From Spongiihabitans sp965206355 (lineage in GTDB: Bacteria; Pseudomonadota; Gammaproteobacteria; Arenicellales; Poriferihabitantaceae), in NCBI GenBank assembly GCA_965206355.1, contig OZ242212.1:2046001-2110000 (forward strand): a stretch of DNA of 64,000 nt, read 5' to 3'. A program made the translations under genes and the position numbers. The notes beneath the pieces are model-generated. The model made no database searches, had not been told where the DNA came from, and worked only from the letters and a program-made list of their open reading frames with translations. Shown piece after piece: positions 45,685-55,152 of this stretch; position 1 is the first letter of the stretch, and every line of letters starts with the position of its first letter.

Positions 45685-47181
45685 ATGAATCTGCAATCAC
45701 TACAAGCCGCTTTGGCATTGCCTGAAATTTTTATGGCGACAATGGCATCAGCAATACTGCTTATTGGGTTGTTCGTCAATAAAAATCGGAACGATATTGT
45801 TTGCTACTGGTTAAGTATTGCGACCCTAATCATCACGATCGCGCTAATTGTCGGTGATTACGCTACTCAATCAACAGCCGCCTTCAATGGTCTTTTCATT
45901 GATGACCCGCTGGCGGATATTCTAAAAATCGCCATTTGTTTGTTGTCTGCCACCGTATTTATTTATAGCCGCCAATATAATCAGCAACGGCAGATATTCA
46001 GGAATGAATACTATGTGCTGGGGCTGTTCTGTGTATGCGGGATGATGGTTATGGCATCGGCTAACCACCTGTTGACCTTGTATTTAGGGCTGGAATTGAT
46101 GTCTTTGTGTTTGTATTCAATGATTGCATTTTTCCGTGACAACAAACTGGCCGTTGAATCGGCGATGAAATACTACGTACTTGGGGCATTAGCATCCAGC
46201 CTCCTACTCTACGGCATGTCATTGCTTTATGGATTAACTGGCTCCCTTGAGCTTAACGTGATTCGTAGCAGCATCGCCAATGCCGACCATAATAATCTGG
46301 CATTGTCTCTGACTGTAGTGTTCATTGTCGTTGCCCTCGCATTCAAGATCGGGGCAGTGCCGTTTCACATGTGGCTCCCAGATGTTTATCACGGTGCGCC
46401 GGTTTCAACCACAGCCTTTATCGGTGCTGCCCCCAAGATTGCCGCATTTGCCCTGATCATGCGTCTCTTGGTGGGAGGGCTGGAAGACTTACATACGCAA
46501 TGGCAACAGATGTTGATCGTCCTCGCGCTTTTATCCGTAGCCATCGGTAATGTTGTCGCCATCGCTCAGGATAATTTGAAGAGAATGCTGGCGTATTCAA
46601 CCATCTCCCACATGGGGTTTTTCCTGTTTGGAATTTTAAGCGGCACTGCCACAGGTTACAGTGCATCTTTGTTTTATGTGCTGATATACGCCACGATGAG
46701 TTGTGCAGCATTTGGGCTGATTTTGCATTTGTCCACCAAAAATTTCGAATCCGACCAGCTCAACGACCTCAAAGGGCTGAGCCAGCGCAAGCCGTGGACG
46801 GCATTGCTATTTTTGATATTGATGTTCTCTATGGCTGGGGTTCCGCCGACCGCAGGTTTCTTCGCAAAACTAGCGGTGATACAAGCATTGATTGACGCTA
46901 GTCAGATTTGGGTGGCAATCACCGCAGTCCTGCTTGCGGTCATTGGTGCTTACTATTATCTGCGAATTATCAAACTGATTTATTTTGATGCTCCGATATC
47001 AGTCTTCCCAGAATCAGAATCCTCTGTGTCAGCTCGCTCGGATGAGCCCGCAAACGCCACGCAACCTGACCACAACCTAGTGCTAAGTATGAACGTCATC
47101 ATTATTATTGCCATTCTACCTTGGATTGGTGCGCTGATTAGCCTATGTAATCAGGTAATCCAGCAATTCGGCTATCAATAA
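45685..47181 (+). CDS. nuoN: NADH-quinone oxidoreductase subunit N
   Basis: The 498-residue antiporter-like subunit has ~14 helices. The loop LTLYLGLELMSLCLYSMIAF and FKIGAVPFHMWLPDVYHGAP are family signatures. It completes the 14-subunit complex I set. The 256 bp between res and nuoN are A+T-rich and contain no recognisable gene; a promoter may lie there since the insert separates nuoN from nuoM, but I could not fix one. ddl follows after 26 bp. Confidence 0.97.
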   Translation: MNLQSLQAALALPEIFMATMASAILLIGLFVNKNRNDIVCYWLSIATLIITIALIVGDYATQSTAAFNGLFIDDPLADILKIAICLLSATVFIYSRQYNQQRQIFRNEYYVLGLFCVCGMMVMASANHLLTLYLGLELMSLCLYSMIAFFRDNKLAVESAMKYYVLGALASSLLLYGMSLLYGLTGSLELNVIRSSIANADHNNLALSLTVVFIVVALAFKIGAVPFHMWLPDVYHGAPVSTTAFIGAAPKIAAFALIMRLLVGGLEDLHTQWQQMLIVLALLSVAIGNVVAIAQDNLKRMLAYSTISHMGFFLFGILSGTATGYSASLFYVLIYATMSCAAFGLILHLSTKNFESDQLNDLKGLSQRKPWTALLFLILMFSMAGVPPTAGFFAKLAVIQALIDASQIWVAITAVLLAVIGAYYYLRIIKLIYFDAPISVFPESESSVSARSDEPANATQPDHNLVLSMNVIIIIAILPWIGALISLCNQVIQQFGYQ

Positions 47182-47207
47182 CCGGCTTATTGATTTGATG
47201 TCGGGCA

Positions 47208-48386
47208 ATGAAAAATCAACTCAATATCGGAATTTTATTTGGCGGTCGATCCTGCGAACACGAAGTATCGGTCACCTCAGCGAGATCAATACTCAACGCT
47301 ATGGATCGGGACAAGTATCAAGTCCATCTAATCGGAATTGATAAATCCGGATATTGGCACCTCGCCGACAACATCGATACCATTGCCGCAACTGGTTCGG
47401 TACACCCCATAAAACCAGCATCCGTAAACACTCCATTAGCCACGCCACAGTCTGACAATAGCCGCGCCCCAACTACTTCGGTGTCCTTGGCGCTTCATCA
47501 TCAAGGCAATCTAATTGCACCAGCAACGACTACCCCTCATACCGAGAACATCAAACAGCCTTTTATTCCGACTCTGGATGTCGTGTTTCCAGTTCTGCAT
47601 GGTACTTTTGGGGAAGACGGCACCTTACAGGGCGCACTAGAAATGGCTGGATTACCCTATGTCGGCTGCACAGTAGCCGCCTCTGCACTGGCGATGGACA
47701 AAGCGCTGGCAAAAAAAGTGTTTGAGTCTGCCGATATTACTCAGGCACCGTATCGCGTACTGACCGTCTGGCAATGGCAACAACAGCAGAGTCAGCTTAT
47801 CGACCGCATTGAAAACGATCTCGGTTATGCTGTTTTTGTCAAACCCGCCAATCTCGGATCAAGTGTCGGCATCAGCAAAGCCTGCAACCGTAACGAACTG
47901 ATTACCGCTATAGAACATGCTTTGGAATTTGACAATAAAATCGTCATTGAGCAGGCGATGGAAAACTGTCACGAAATTGAATGCGCCATCCTCGGCAATG
48001 AAAACCCGCAAGCCTCCATACTCGGTGAAATCATTGCTGGTGCCGAATTTTATAATTATAAAACCAAATATATTGACGACAAATCCCGCTCCATCATTCC
48101 GGCCCCAATAGATGTCAAAACCACTTCACAGGTGCAAAAACTCGCCATCAAGGCATTCAAAGCCATCAACGGCAGTGGGCTGGCAAGAGTCGATTTTTTC
48201 GTTCACAAAGATTCCCAAAAAATCATATTAAACGAAATAAACACCTTACCCGGATTCACCCCAATCAGTATGTATCCCCAACTATGGGCAGCCAGTGCCA
48301 TTCCTTACCCCGAACTCATCGACCGACTCATCGATCTCGCCCTAAGCCATCATAAATCCAAACAATTACTGAAAAGAGCATTGTAA
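47208..48386 (+). CDS. ddl: D-alanine--D-alanine ligase
   Basis: The 392-residue ATP-grasp enzyme joins D-Ala to D-Ala for peptidoglycan. Motifs are GGRSCEHEVSVTSA at the N-terminus, FPVLHGTFGEDGTLQGALE, FVKPANLGSSVGIS and INTLPGFTPISMYPQLW near the C-terminus. Residues ~62-112 form a hydrophilic Ser/Thr/Pro-rich insertion relative to typical ~310-370-residue Ddl enzymes. It is 26 bp downstream of nuoN and might be co-transcribed with it, an unusual neighbour for a cell-wall gene. Confidence 0.94.
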   Translation: MKNQLNIGILFGGRSCEHEVSVTSARSILNAMDRDKYQVHLIGIDKSGYWHLADNIDTIAATGSVHPIKPASVNTPLATPQSDNSRAPTTSVSLALHHQGNLIAPATTTPHTENIKQPFIPTLDVVFPVLHGTFGEDGTLQGALEMAGLPYVGCTVAASALAMDKALAKKVFESADITQAPYRVLTVWQWQQQQSQLIDRIENDLGYAVFVKPANLGSSVGISKACNRNELITAIEHALEFDNKIVIEQAMENCHEIECAILGNENPQASILGEIIAGAEFYNYKTKYIDDKSRSIIPAPIDVKTTSQVQKLAIKAFKAINGSGLARVDFFVHKDSQKIILNEINTLPGFTPISMYPQLWAASAIPYPELIDRLIDLALSHHKSKQLLKRAL

Positions 48387-48509
48387 TTTTTTCGGTCATT
48401 CCACGCTTGAACGAATAGGGCACTGCTGTCGTTTACCGGTTAATCTTGATTTTCTTCGTTTCTGTCCGTTCATTATCTTTTCTCATTTATGTTCCCCAAC
48501 GCGGGAAGC

Positions 48510-48803
48510 TATAGCAAACTCAAATGCTGGCGATAACGAATTTTGCGTGGAACCGTCTCTAGCAAACTATCCAGATAGTCATTCAGAAAAGAAAGATAAT
48601 GTTATGATGTCTTTGCCGAAGCACAAAGTGGGATCAGAACGAACCTTGTCTGGATATTGGGGAGCCCACTGATAAGACCAGCATCCCGCCATAGACCAAC
48701 CAGCGACAAGTGTAATACTTTCAACACTTAGCACTTCGTTTAACAGTCGGTGCTGATATGTAACATTGTCATAAAAGGTCAATATGAGAAAAGCGAGGGT
48801 CAT
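48510..48803 (-). pseudogene. Decayed alpha/beta-hydrolase gene (homoserine O-acetyltransferase-like)
   Basis: The minus strand encodes YDNVTYQHRLLNEVLSVES and VAGWSMAGCWSYQWAPQYPD, the nucleophile-elbow region of MetX-like alpha/beta-hydrolases (usually GWSMG). After DKV the match continues one frame over (VLIPLCASAKTS), then meets an in-frame stop and fades near 48510. The N-terminal half of the fold is missing, replaced by the lspA 3' end. So this is a truncated, frameshifted remnant, not a gene. Boundaries are approximate. The remaining stretch 48387-48509 towards ddl holds nothing I recognise. Confidence 0.7.
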
Positions 48804-48825
48804 TAAAAGAGCAAAGGATTTTGGG

Positions 48826-49338
48826 TTACTGCAGGTCGTCTTTATCGCTGTTGTCATCCTTTCTGCCTAAACCGCAACTATCCATAATCAGGCAAATTGC
48901 TCCAAAGGTAATCACCATGTCGGCAACATTAAATGCCGGAAAATACCAGTTCTGATAGTGCAGAAAGATGAAGTCTATGACGTGTTGATAGTGAAGTCGG
49001 TCAATCAAATTGCCGATTGCGCCGGCAAGCACCATGACCAAACCATAGGAGAGCAGCCGATTATCGGTAAATACGCGCCACAACCACACCAACAATACGA
49101 CCGACATAACGCTTGCAAGTGCAACAAAAAAGTAATGTTGAATGCCGCCAGCCTGATCAAGAAATCCGAATGCCGCACCGCTATTGAAAACCAATCCCCA
49201 TTGTAAAATTGGTAGCACATCAATGAGGGGCTGTCCCAGTAAATTTTGCTGGGCGATGTGCTTGCTCACCTGATCAATCACCACCAAAACCACCGCAATG
49301 GCGATATAAACCAAATATGTTGACAGCGATTTTTTCAT
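48826..49338 (-). CDS. lspA: Lipoprotein signal peptidase
   Basis: The ~170-residue membrane protease (SPase II) cleaves prolipoprotein signal peptides. It has four helices; catalytic aspartates lie in AGAIGNLIDRLHYQHVIDF and AFNVADMVITFG. VVLVVIDQVSKHIA is the conserved first helix region. I chose the ATG at 49338 (MKKSLSTYL), with GGTAAAG upstream, since a longer reading would run into ribF. It follows ribF by 17 bp on the same strand, the classic ribF-ileS-lspA neighbourhood minus ileS. Confidence 0.95.
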   Translation of the reverse strand: MKKSLSTYLVYIAIAVVLVVIDQVSKHIAQQNLLGQPLIDVLPILQWGLVFNSGAAFGFLDQAGGIQHYFFVALASVMSVVLLVWLWRVFTDNRLLSYGLVMVLAGAIGNLIDRLHYQHVIDFIFLHYQNWYFPAFNVADMVITFGAICLIMDSCGLGRKDDNSDKDDLQ

Positions 49339-49355
49339 TGAAACTTTACCGATGT

Positions 49356-50327
49356 TTATAGTGTGGATACTGATGAGCCAAAGACTTTGCGGGCGGTTTC
49401 GCAATCTTTGAAAATTTGCTTTTGCAGGGTCTCAAATGAATCAAATTTTTCCTCATCTCGAATCTTTTTTATAAATTCGACACAAATTCTACGCCCATAT
49501 ATCTGCTCGTCAAAGTTAAAAAGATGCACCTCCAGCAATGTTTTCATTCCGCCTATGGTCGGACGTTTTCCTAAATTGGCAACACCCTCTACAACATCGG
49601 CATTACCGCCATCAACGGTAGTCGCTCGCACATCCCTACCCGCCCCACGAATCTTAACCGCAAATACCCCGCTCATTGGTAGCGTCTTGTTGACTGATAA
49701 ATTGGCAGTAGGAAACCCCCAGTCTCTGCCTCTTTTATCCCCATGAATCACCCGCCCAACCATGGTGAATGACCTGCCCAAGAGTTTTTTTGTATCTTTC
49801 AGATTACCCTCGGCAAGTAATTTCCGAATCCGTGTGCTGCTTACCCGACCACCGCTATCTGTAACCGTTGCAAAGCATTCCACCTTAAACCCATATTGCT
49901 TGCCAGCACCCTGTAACAACGCATAATCGCCTTTGCGCCCCTGACCAAATTTGAAATCATCACCAATTAAAATATATTTCACATTTAAGCCTTCAACCAA
50001 ATACTGTTTTATAAATTTCTGCGCACTAGTTTGCGCCAGCGTTTGATTAAACGGTAACGCCAGCATCATATCAACACGGTGTTGGCAGAGCGCGAAATAG
50101 CGGCTACTGATTGTGGTCAAACGTGGGGCCGCCTGCTTCTGAAAGTATTCTTGCGGACTCGGAGCAAACGTCATCACCACCACTGGCAATCCTAATTCAT
50201 CACCTGCATTGACTAACTGCTTCAACATTTTTTGATGTCCGACATGCACGGCATCAAAATTTCCGATGGTGAGGACACAGCCACTATCGCTCATTGCGAC
50301 TGTGTTGATGGAACGGAACAAGCGCAT
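49356..50327 (-). CDS. ribF: Bifunctional riboflavin kinase / FAD synthetase
   Basis: The 323-residue enzyme makes FMN and FAD. The N-terminal nucleotidyltransferase has TIGNFDAVHVGHQKML (HxGH) and ILIGDDFKFGQGRKGD; the kinase half has GRVIHGDKRGRDWGFPTANL and LEVHLFNFDEQIYGR. It supplies flavins to complex I NuoF among others. It lies 12 bp after murJ and before lspA. Confidence 0.96.
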   Translation of the reverse strand: MRLFRSINTVAMSDSGCVLTIGNFDAVHVGHQKMLKQLVNAGDELGLPVVVMTFAPSPQEYFQKQAAPRLTTISSRYFALCQHRVDMMLALPFNQTLAQTSAQKFIKQYLVEGLNVKYILIGDDFKFGQGRKGDYALLQGAGKQYGFKVECFATVTDSGGRVSSTRIRKLLAEGNLKDTKKLLGRSFTMVGRVIHGDKRGRDWGFPTANLSVNKTLPMSGVFAVKIRGAGRDVRATTVDGGNADVVEGVANLGKRPTIGGMKTLLEVHLFNFDEQIYGRRICVEFIKKIRDEEKFDSFETLQKQIFKDCETARKVFGSSVSTL

Positions 50328-50339
50328 CTCGGGACCTGC

Positions 50340-51893
50340 TTACTTCGCCAACCACAAGGTTCTGGGGTTTAAGCCCACCAGCAAAAGGCAACCGAAATAA
50401 ACTGCCCCGCCAAGCGCAATAAGCAGACTGAGTTTACCCACTCTGCTCCACACAGTCAGATTAAACCACAACTCCCCGCTACCCAACCACCACACCGTCA
50501 GCCCCATAAGCGTTACCGCAAAAGTTATCTTTGCCAGAAACTTCAGCCAGCCGGGTTCAGCAATGAATATCCGCTGTCGGCGTAACACAAGATATAACAT
50601 AATGGCATTGGCTGTTGCCGACAGGGTTGTCGCCATAGCAAGACCAACGTGCTTGAATCGCCATACCAATAGCAAGCTGATAATGATGTTCAAGGTCATC
50701 GCTATCATGGCGATTCGCACTGGAGTTTTGGTATTATGACGCGCATAAAATCCGGGGGCAAGAATTTTGACCATAACAATTGCAATCAACCCTAAAGAAA
50801 ATGCGATTAAACTCGAAACAGTCATGTCTATCCCATGTTTTGTGAAACTGCCATGATAGTAAATTGTCGTTACTATCGCTTGTGCCAGCAGGATTAAACC
50901 CACCGTTGCCGGAATGCAAATCAGACAGACTATACGCATAGCCCAATCCAGTGTTTTTGAGAATTCATCAAGCGCTTGTTGGGCATGTTTTCGCGACAGA
51001 TCGGGCAGGATCGCCGTACTCAATGCAATACCAAACACCCCAACCGGAAACTCCATCAGCCGATCCGAGTAATATAACCACGAAATACTGCCCGTTGCCA
51101 GAAAAGAGGCCAGCAGCGTATTCACCATCATATTAACCTGCGCCACGGAAACACCAAATATGGCAGGCAGTGTCAAATGAAACACTTTCACAGCACCCGC
51201 TATCCCGACCTCATCACCATCACCTTTCAGCAGGCGCGGTTTTATGATGAGTTTTTCTTTTTTCAGGAACGGTAACTGCCATAACAGTTGCGCAAAACCG
51301 GCAACCAACACGCCAATCGACAACGCCAGCGGCGAGCTACTGACCATGGGGGTCAGGATAATTGCCGCAGCAATTAAACAGATGTTTAATAAAATTGGCG
51401 TTGCCGCTGGCACGGCAAAACGTCCGCAAGTATTGAGCATACCCGCCGACATAGCGACTAAAGAGATAAAGAACAAATAGGGAAAAGTGATGCGGGTGGC
51501 ATCAACCGCTAATTGGAATTTCTCGGGCTGGCTGATAAATCCGGAAGCCAGCAAGGCAACCAGTACCGGCGCAAATACAACACCCAAAACAGATACCAGT
51601 AGCAGAATCAAACTGAATCGACCAATCAGCAGTTGCAGGAAACTATTGGTTTCAGCTTCCGTTTTATTGAGTCGGTAGTCGGTAAACACCGGCACAAATG
51701 CCAGTGCAAATGCCCCCTCCCCAAATATTCTGCGGAAAAAATTAGGCATACGAAATGCCACAAAAAATACGTCAGCCGCCGCCTTATCACCAAGCACATG
51801 GGCAAATACCACATCACGAACCAGCCCGGAAACTCGTGACAGCAATGTCATGCTGGCGGTTACGGAAGTGGATTTGATTAGATGTAACGACAT
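50340..51893 (-). CDS. murJ: Lipid II flippase MurJ
   Basis: The 517-residue protein has ~14 transmembrane helices of the MOP superfamily. The start SVTASMTLLSRVSGLVRDVV and the motif RMPNFFRRIFGEGAFALAFV are signatures of MurJ/MviN. It flips lipid II across the inner membrane for peptidoglycan synthesis. It is divergent from rpsT, as is common in gammaproteobacteria, and heads the murJ-ribF-lspA transcript. Confidence 0.96.
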   Translation of the reverse strand: MSLHLIKSTSVTASMTLLSRVSGLVRDVVFAHVLGDKAAADVFFVAFRMPNFFRRIFGEGAFALAFVPVFTDYRLNKTEAETNSFLQLLIGRFSLILLLVSVLGVVFAPVLVALLASGFISQPEKFQLAVDATRITFPYLFFISLVAMSAGMLNTCGRFAVPAATPILLNICLIAAAIILTPMVSSSPLALSIGVLVAGFAQLLWQLPFLKKEKLIIKPRLLKGDGDEVGIAGAVKVFHLTLPAIFGVSVAQVNMMVNTLLASFLATGSISWLYYSDRLMEFPVGVFGIALSTAILPDLSRKHAQQALDEFSKTLDWAMRIVCLICIPATVGLILLAQAIVTTIYYHGSFTKHGIDMTVSSLIAFSLGLIAIVMVKILAPGFYARHNTKTPVRIAMIAMTLNIIISLLLVWRFKHVGLAMATTLSATANAIMLYLVLRRQRIFIAEPGWLKFLAKITFAVTLMGLTVWWLGSGELWFNLTVWSRVGKLSLLIALGGAVYFGCLLLVGLNPRTLWLAK

Positions 51894-52012
51894 ATCTCAA
51901 CGATAATGATTAGGATAATTATTGGAAATCAACGATTATTGACTTGACTTTGAGGTCAAAATTGCCCATATTCTCGCGTCCAATTCGCACCCCAAAACTT
52001 CGAGGAATCCTC

Positions 52013-52279
52013 TTGGCAAATTCACCACAGGCAAGAAAACGCGTTCGGCAAAATATAAAACGCCGTATGCATAATATGAGCATTCGCTCCACACTGCGTT
52101 CATCAATCAAAAAATTGCTGAAACTTATTGAGAAAAACAATAAAGAGGAAGCAATAACCGCATACCGCGATGCGGTATCCCACATTGACAGTGCAGTATC
52201 AAAAGGTCTCCACCACAAAAACCGTGCCGCACGTTTGAAGAGTCGTCTTAACAACCGCTTAAAATCCCTGACCGTCTAA
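52013..52279 (+). CDS. rpsT: 30S ribosomal protein S20
   Basis: The 88-residue basic protein begins ANSPQARKRVRQNIKRRMHN and ends with KNRAARLKSRLN, the S20 pattern. I place the start at the TTG at 52013, because the sequence from the second codon (GCA) matches the mature S20 N-terminus and AGGA lies ~7 bp upstream; E. coli rpsT also uses a UUG start. A longer reading from 51944 would add 23 unrelated residues. S20 binds 16S rRNA at the 5' domain. It is divergent from murJ. Confidence 0.93.
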   Translation: MANSPQARKRVRQNIKRRMHNMSIRSTLRSSIKKLLKLIEKNNKEEAITAYRDAVSHIDSAVSKGLHHKNRAARLKSRLNNRLKSLTV

Positions 52280-52336
52280 TTACGCTCTCCAGCCTGTTGC
52301 GCTGGCCTATTTGGATACGGCATTCGTAACGGCTAT

Positions 52337-53461
52337 TCATACTGTAAGCGCAATGTTATCGCGGTGAATCAGTTCACTTTCACCGCAATATCCTAAGACG
52401 GCTTCTATCTGATTACTCGGCATACCGATAATTTTAGCTGCCTCATCCGCGTTATAATTGATCAGACCCCGTGCAATTTCATTACCCATCGGGTCAACAC
52501 AAATCACAATCTCACCGCGGGTGAACGAACCCTCCACCGCAGTCACCCCAACTGGCAACAGACTGCGTCCAAGTTCCTTCAAGACACGCACAGCACCATA
52601 ATCAAGCACCAGCTTGCCATTACCGCGCAATTGACCTGCCAACCATTGTTTTCTGGCAACAATTCGACCACTGCCCGGAGACAGTACCGTGCCCAAAACT
52701 TCACCCGCGCGTAATCGCAACAATATGTTATGTTCCTTACCCGAAGCGATTATAGTGGATGCACCTGATGCGGATGCCTTTCGAGCCGCTTTAATTTTAG
52801 TCACCATGCCACCACTGCCTAAGACACCGGCAGTCCCTGCCAGAGCTAATAAATCAGGGTTATCTGCTTTGCCATACTGAATCAGCTCTGCGCTATCGGA
52901 ATTTCGTGGATCCTGATTATGCAATCCCACCTGATCGGTCAATAATATCAGGCATTCCGCTTCAACAAGATTGCTTGCCAATGCTGACAACGTATCATTA
53001 TCACCAAACCGAATTTCCTCGTTCACCACCGCATCATTTTCATTGACGATAGGCACCACCCCAAGATTCAAAAGCTCCCGCAACACATTTCTGGCGTTTA
53101 GATAGCGTTGCCGGTTTGCTAGATCGGCATGCGTGAGCAGAATCTGTGCTGTCAGAATTTTATACTTATCGAAAGCCGCTTCATAACTTTGTATCAAGCC
53201 CATCTGCCCAACCGCCGCCGCGGTTTGCAGTTTATGCACCTCGCTCGGTCTGTTTTCCCAGCCGAGTCGCCGCATACCCTCACCAATCGAGCCTGATGAG
53301 ACCAGCACAATATCCACGCCCTGATTTTTGAGTTCTGCGATTTGTCGCACCCATGAATCAATGGCAGATTGATTAAGCCCCGATTGTGAATCTGTTAATA
53401 ACGACGTGCCAATTTTGACCACCCAGCTCACCGAGTCGGTCAATGTCTGTCGGCAAGTCAT
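52337..53461 (-). CDS. proB: Glutamate 5-kinase
   Basis: The ~374-residue enzyme makes gamma-glutamyl phosphate, the first step of proline synthesis. The amino-acid-kinase part has WVVKIGTSLLTD, VLVSSGSIGEGMRRLG, PIVNENDAV and GSGGMVTKIKAA. A C-terminal PUA domain (~280-374) follows. The start at 53461 overlaps the obgE stop as ATGA, so it is translationally coupled; a longer reading from 53485 would add 8 residues. obgE-proB is a usual pair. Confidence 0.95.
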   Translation of the reverse strand: MTCRQTLTDSVSWVVKIGTSLLTDSQSGLNQSAIDSWVRQIAELKNQGVDIVLVSSGSIGEGMRRLGWENRPSEVHKLQTAAAVGQMGLIQSYEAAFDKYKILTAQILLTHADLANRQRYLNARNVLRELLNLGVVPIVNENDAVVNEEIRFGDNDTLSALASNLVEAECLILLTDQVGLHNQDPRNSDSAELIQYGKADNPDLLALAGTAGVLGSGGMVTKIKAARKASASGASTIIASGKEHNILLRLRAGEVLGTVLSPGSGRIVARKQWLAGQLRGNGKLVLDYGAVRVLKELGRSLLPVGVTAVEGSFTRGEIVICVDPMGNEIARGLINYNADEAAKIIGMPSNQIEAVLGYCGESELIHRDNIALTV

Positions 53462-54534
53462 TCTGCCCACTCCAGTGAATGACATAACGCATTTTCTGCT
53501 TGCGCTTGCCTGTGTTCATCCAGTCGCATCAATTGATTCATCAGCTTATTGGTCAAAGTAGCGCAACCCTCTCCAGTTACTGCCGATATTCTGTAAACAG
53601 GCGAGGTCCACGCTAATTTTTCCTTTAATTCTGCTTCAATGGCAATCGCCTCCTCCGCGCTAATCGCATCCACCTTGTTTAACACCAGCCACCTCTCCTT
53701 ATCCGCCAAGCTCTGATCAAACGCAATCAGTTCGCGTTCAAGCTCACGCACGCTGTTCACCAGACATTTTTCAGCCTGTGCAATATCAACAAGGTGCAGC
53801 AGGATGCGCGTCCGCTTCAGGTGTTTCAGAAATTGCATACCCAAGCCAATGCCCTGCGCCGCACCTTTAATCAAACCCGGAATATCGGCCATAACAAAAC
53901 TATTGGCAGAACCACTGTCATGCCCGACATCAACCACCCCTAATTGAGGGTGCAATGTGGTAAACGGATAATCCGCAATTTTAGGTCGGGCATGGGAAAC
54001 CGTACTCAACAAGGTTGATTTTCCGGCATTCGGTAGCCCCAGCAAACCGACATCCGCCAGCACCTTTAATTCCAGCCTAATTAATCGTTCATCACCCATT
54101 TTTCCTGAGGTAGTACGCCGTGGCGCACGGTTGGTACTGGATTTGAAATTGGCATTGCCCAAACCACGTTTACCGCCTTCGGCAACCAGCAAACGTTGTC
54201 CTTCTCGGGTTACATCCCCGATCAGCTCATTACTTTCTGCATCGCTGACCAGAGTTCCCAACGGAACATCAATTAGTAAATCATTGCCATTCTTGCCAAA
54301 CCGATCTTTACCCGCACCGCCCCCGCCATTTTTAGCGCGATACAAGCGAATATAGCGAAAGTCTGCCAGCGTATTCAATCCATTTTTCGCAATCAGGTAA
54401 ATACTCCCACCATTGCCACCATCGCCACCATCAGGACCGCCTTTAGGGCGAAATTTTTCGCGTAGAAAGCTCAGGCAACCATTGCCGCCTTTGCCCGCAA
54501 TTATCCGAACTGTCGCTTCATCAACGAATTTCAT
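53458..54534 (-). CDS. obgE: GTPase ObgE/CgtA
   Basis: The 358-residue GTPase has the glycine-rich Obg fold (residues 1-~158; GKGGNGCLSFLREKF, GGDGGNGGSIYL) and a G domain with G1 GLPNAGKSTLL, G3 VMADIPGLIKGA, and G4 NKVD. It acts in 50S assembly and stress control. It lies downstream of rplU-rpmA but after a strong terminator and a ~210-bp gap, so it probably has its own promoter. Confidence 0.96.
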   Translation of the reverse strand: MKFVDEATVRIIAGKGGNGCLSFLREKFRPKGGPDGGDGGNGGSIYLIAKNGLNTLADFRYIRLYRAKNGGGGAGKDRFGKNGNDLLIDVPLGTLVSDAESNELIGDVTREGQRLLVAEGGKRGLGNANFKSSTNRAPRRTTSGKMGDERLIRLELKVLADVGLLGLPNAGKSTLLSTVSHARPKIADYPFTTLHPQLGVVDVGHDSGSANSFVMADIPGLIKGAAQGIGLGMQFLKHLKRTRILLHLVDIAQAEKCLVNSVRELERELIAFDQSLADKERWLVLNKVDAISAEEAIAIEAELKEKLAWTSPVYRISAVTGEGCATLTNKLMNQLMRLDEHRQAQAENALCHSLEWAE

Positions 54535-54851
54535 TGTACATACATTTTTTGCAACTCAACTTATGTCATCATCAGCCGATGACATTCTAACACGGGCATT
54601 CCCATCCCTAAGGATATCCTGACCATCGCCGCTCCTGCGTATCCATGCGCTCGTGGCATATGACCAACATGGATGGTGGAAGTGCAGATAATACATCGCT
54701 ACATGAATGTAGCTTATTAGAGGTCGCTCCTTGACATCCTGTCCATCACATCATCTGCCCAGTCATCCTGAGCATAAACAAAAAACAAATAAAAAACCCC
54801 GCTTTGTCGCCAAAGCGGGGTTCTTGTTGTGCATAATTGCCGAGTTCTAAC
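54535..54851. other. Intergenic region between obgE and rpmA
   Basis: 317 bp hold the rpmA terminator (54795-54822), an inverted repeat TGTCATC / GATGACA at 54564-54584 near the obgE start, and no supported gene. The hairpin by obgE could be an operator or an mRNA leader structure; this is a guess. Confidence 0.4.
54795..54822 (-). terminator. Rho-independent terminator of rplU-rpmA
   Basis: A perfect 12-bp stem AACCCCGCTTTG / CAAAGCGGGGTT with a TCGC loop is followed, on the minus strand, by a run of T. It is ~30 bp past the rpmA stop. Confidence 0.9.
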
Positions 54852-55103
54852 TTAGACAATACTGACCGTTCTACGCTTTTTCGGACCTTTGACCTGAAAT
54901 AACACCTTGCCAGCTGCGGTTGCAAACAAGGTGAAATCTTTTCCAAGACGGGTGTTTCTTCCCGGGTGAAACGAACTACCACGTTGTCTGATAATAATGT
55001 TTCCAGCAACAACCTGCTCGCCACCAAACTTCTTAACGCCAAGCCGTTTGGATTCGGAATCTCGACCATTTCTGGAACTACCACCTGCTTTTTTATGTGC
55101 CAT
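54852..55103 (-). CDS. rpmA: 50S ribosomal protein L27
   Basis: The 83-residue protein has MAHKKAGGSSRNGRDSESK at the N-terminus and RQRGSSFHPGRNTRLGKD. The N-terminal tail reaches the peptidyl-transferase centre. It follows rplU by ~50 bp and ends at a strong terminator. Confidence 0.98.
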   Translation of the reverse strand: MAHKKAGGSSRNGRDSESKRLGVKKFGGEQVVAGNIIIRQRGSSFHPGRNTRLGKDFTLFATAAGKVLFQVKGPKKRRTVSIV

Positions 55104-55152
55104 GTTACCTCTGATTCTCTGTTAGTGTCTCGGTCAAATATAACGATACGAG

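Noticed and set aside
48579..48857. 92-codon minus-strand reading as a gene
   Set aside because: It starts inside lspA and its hydrolase-like part is frameshifted; it is treated as a pseudogene.
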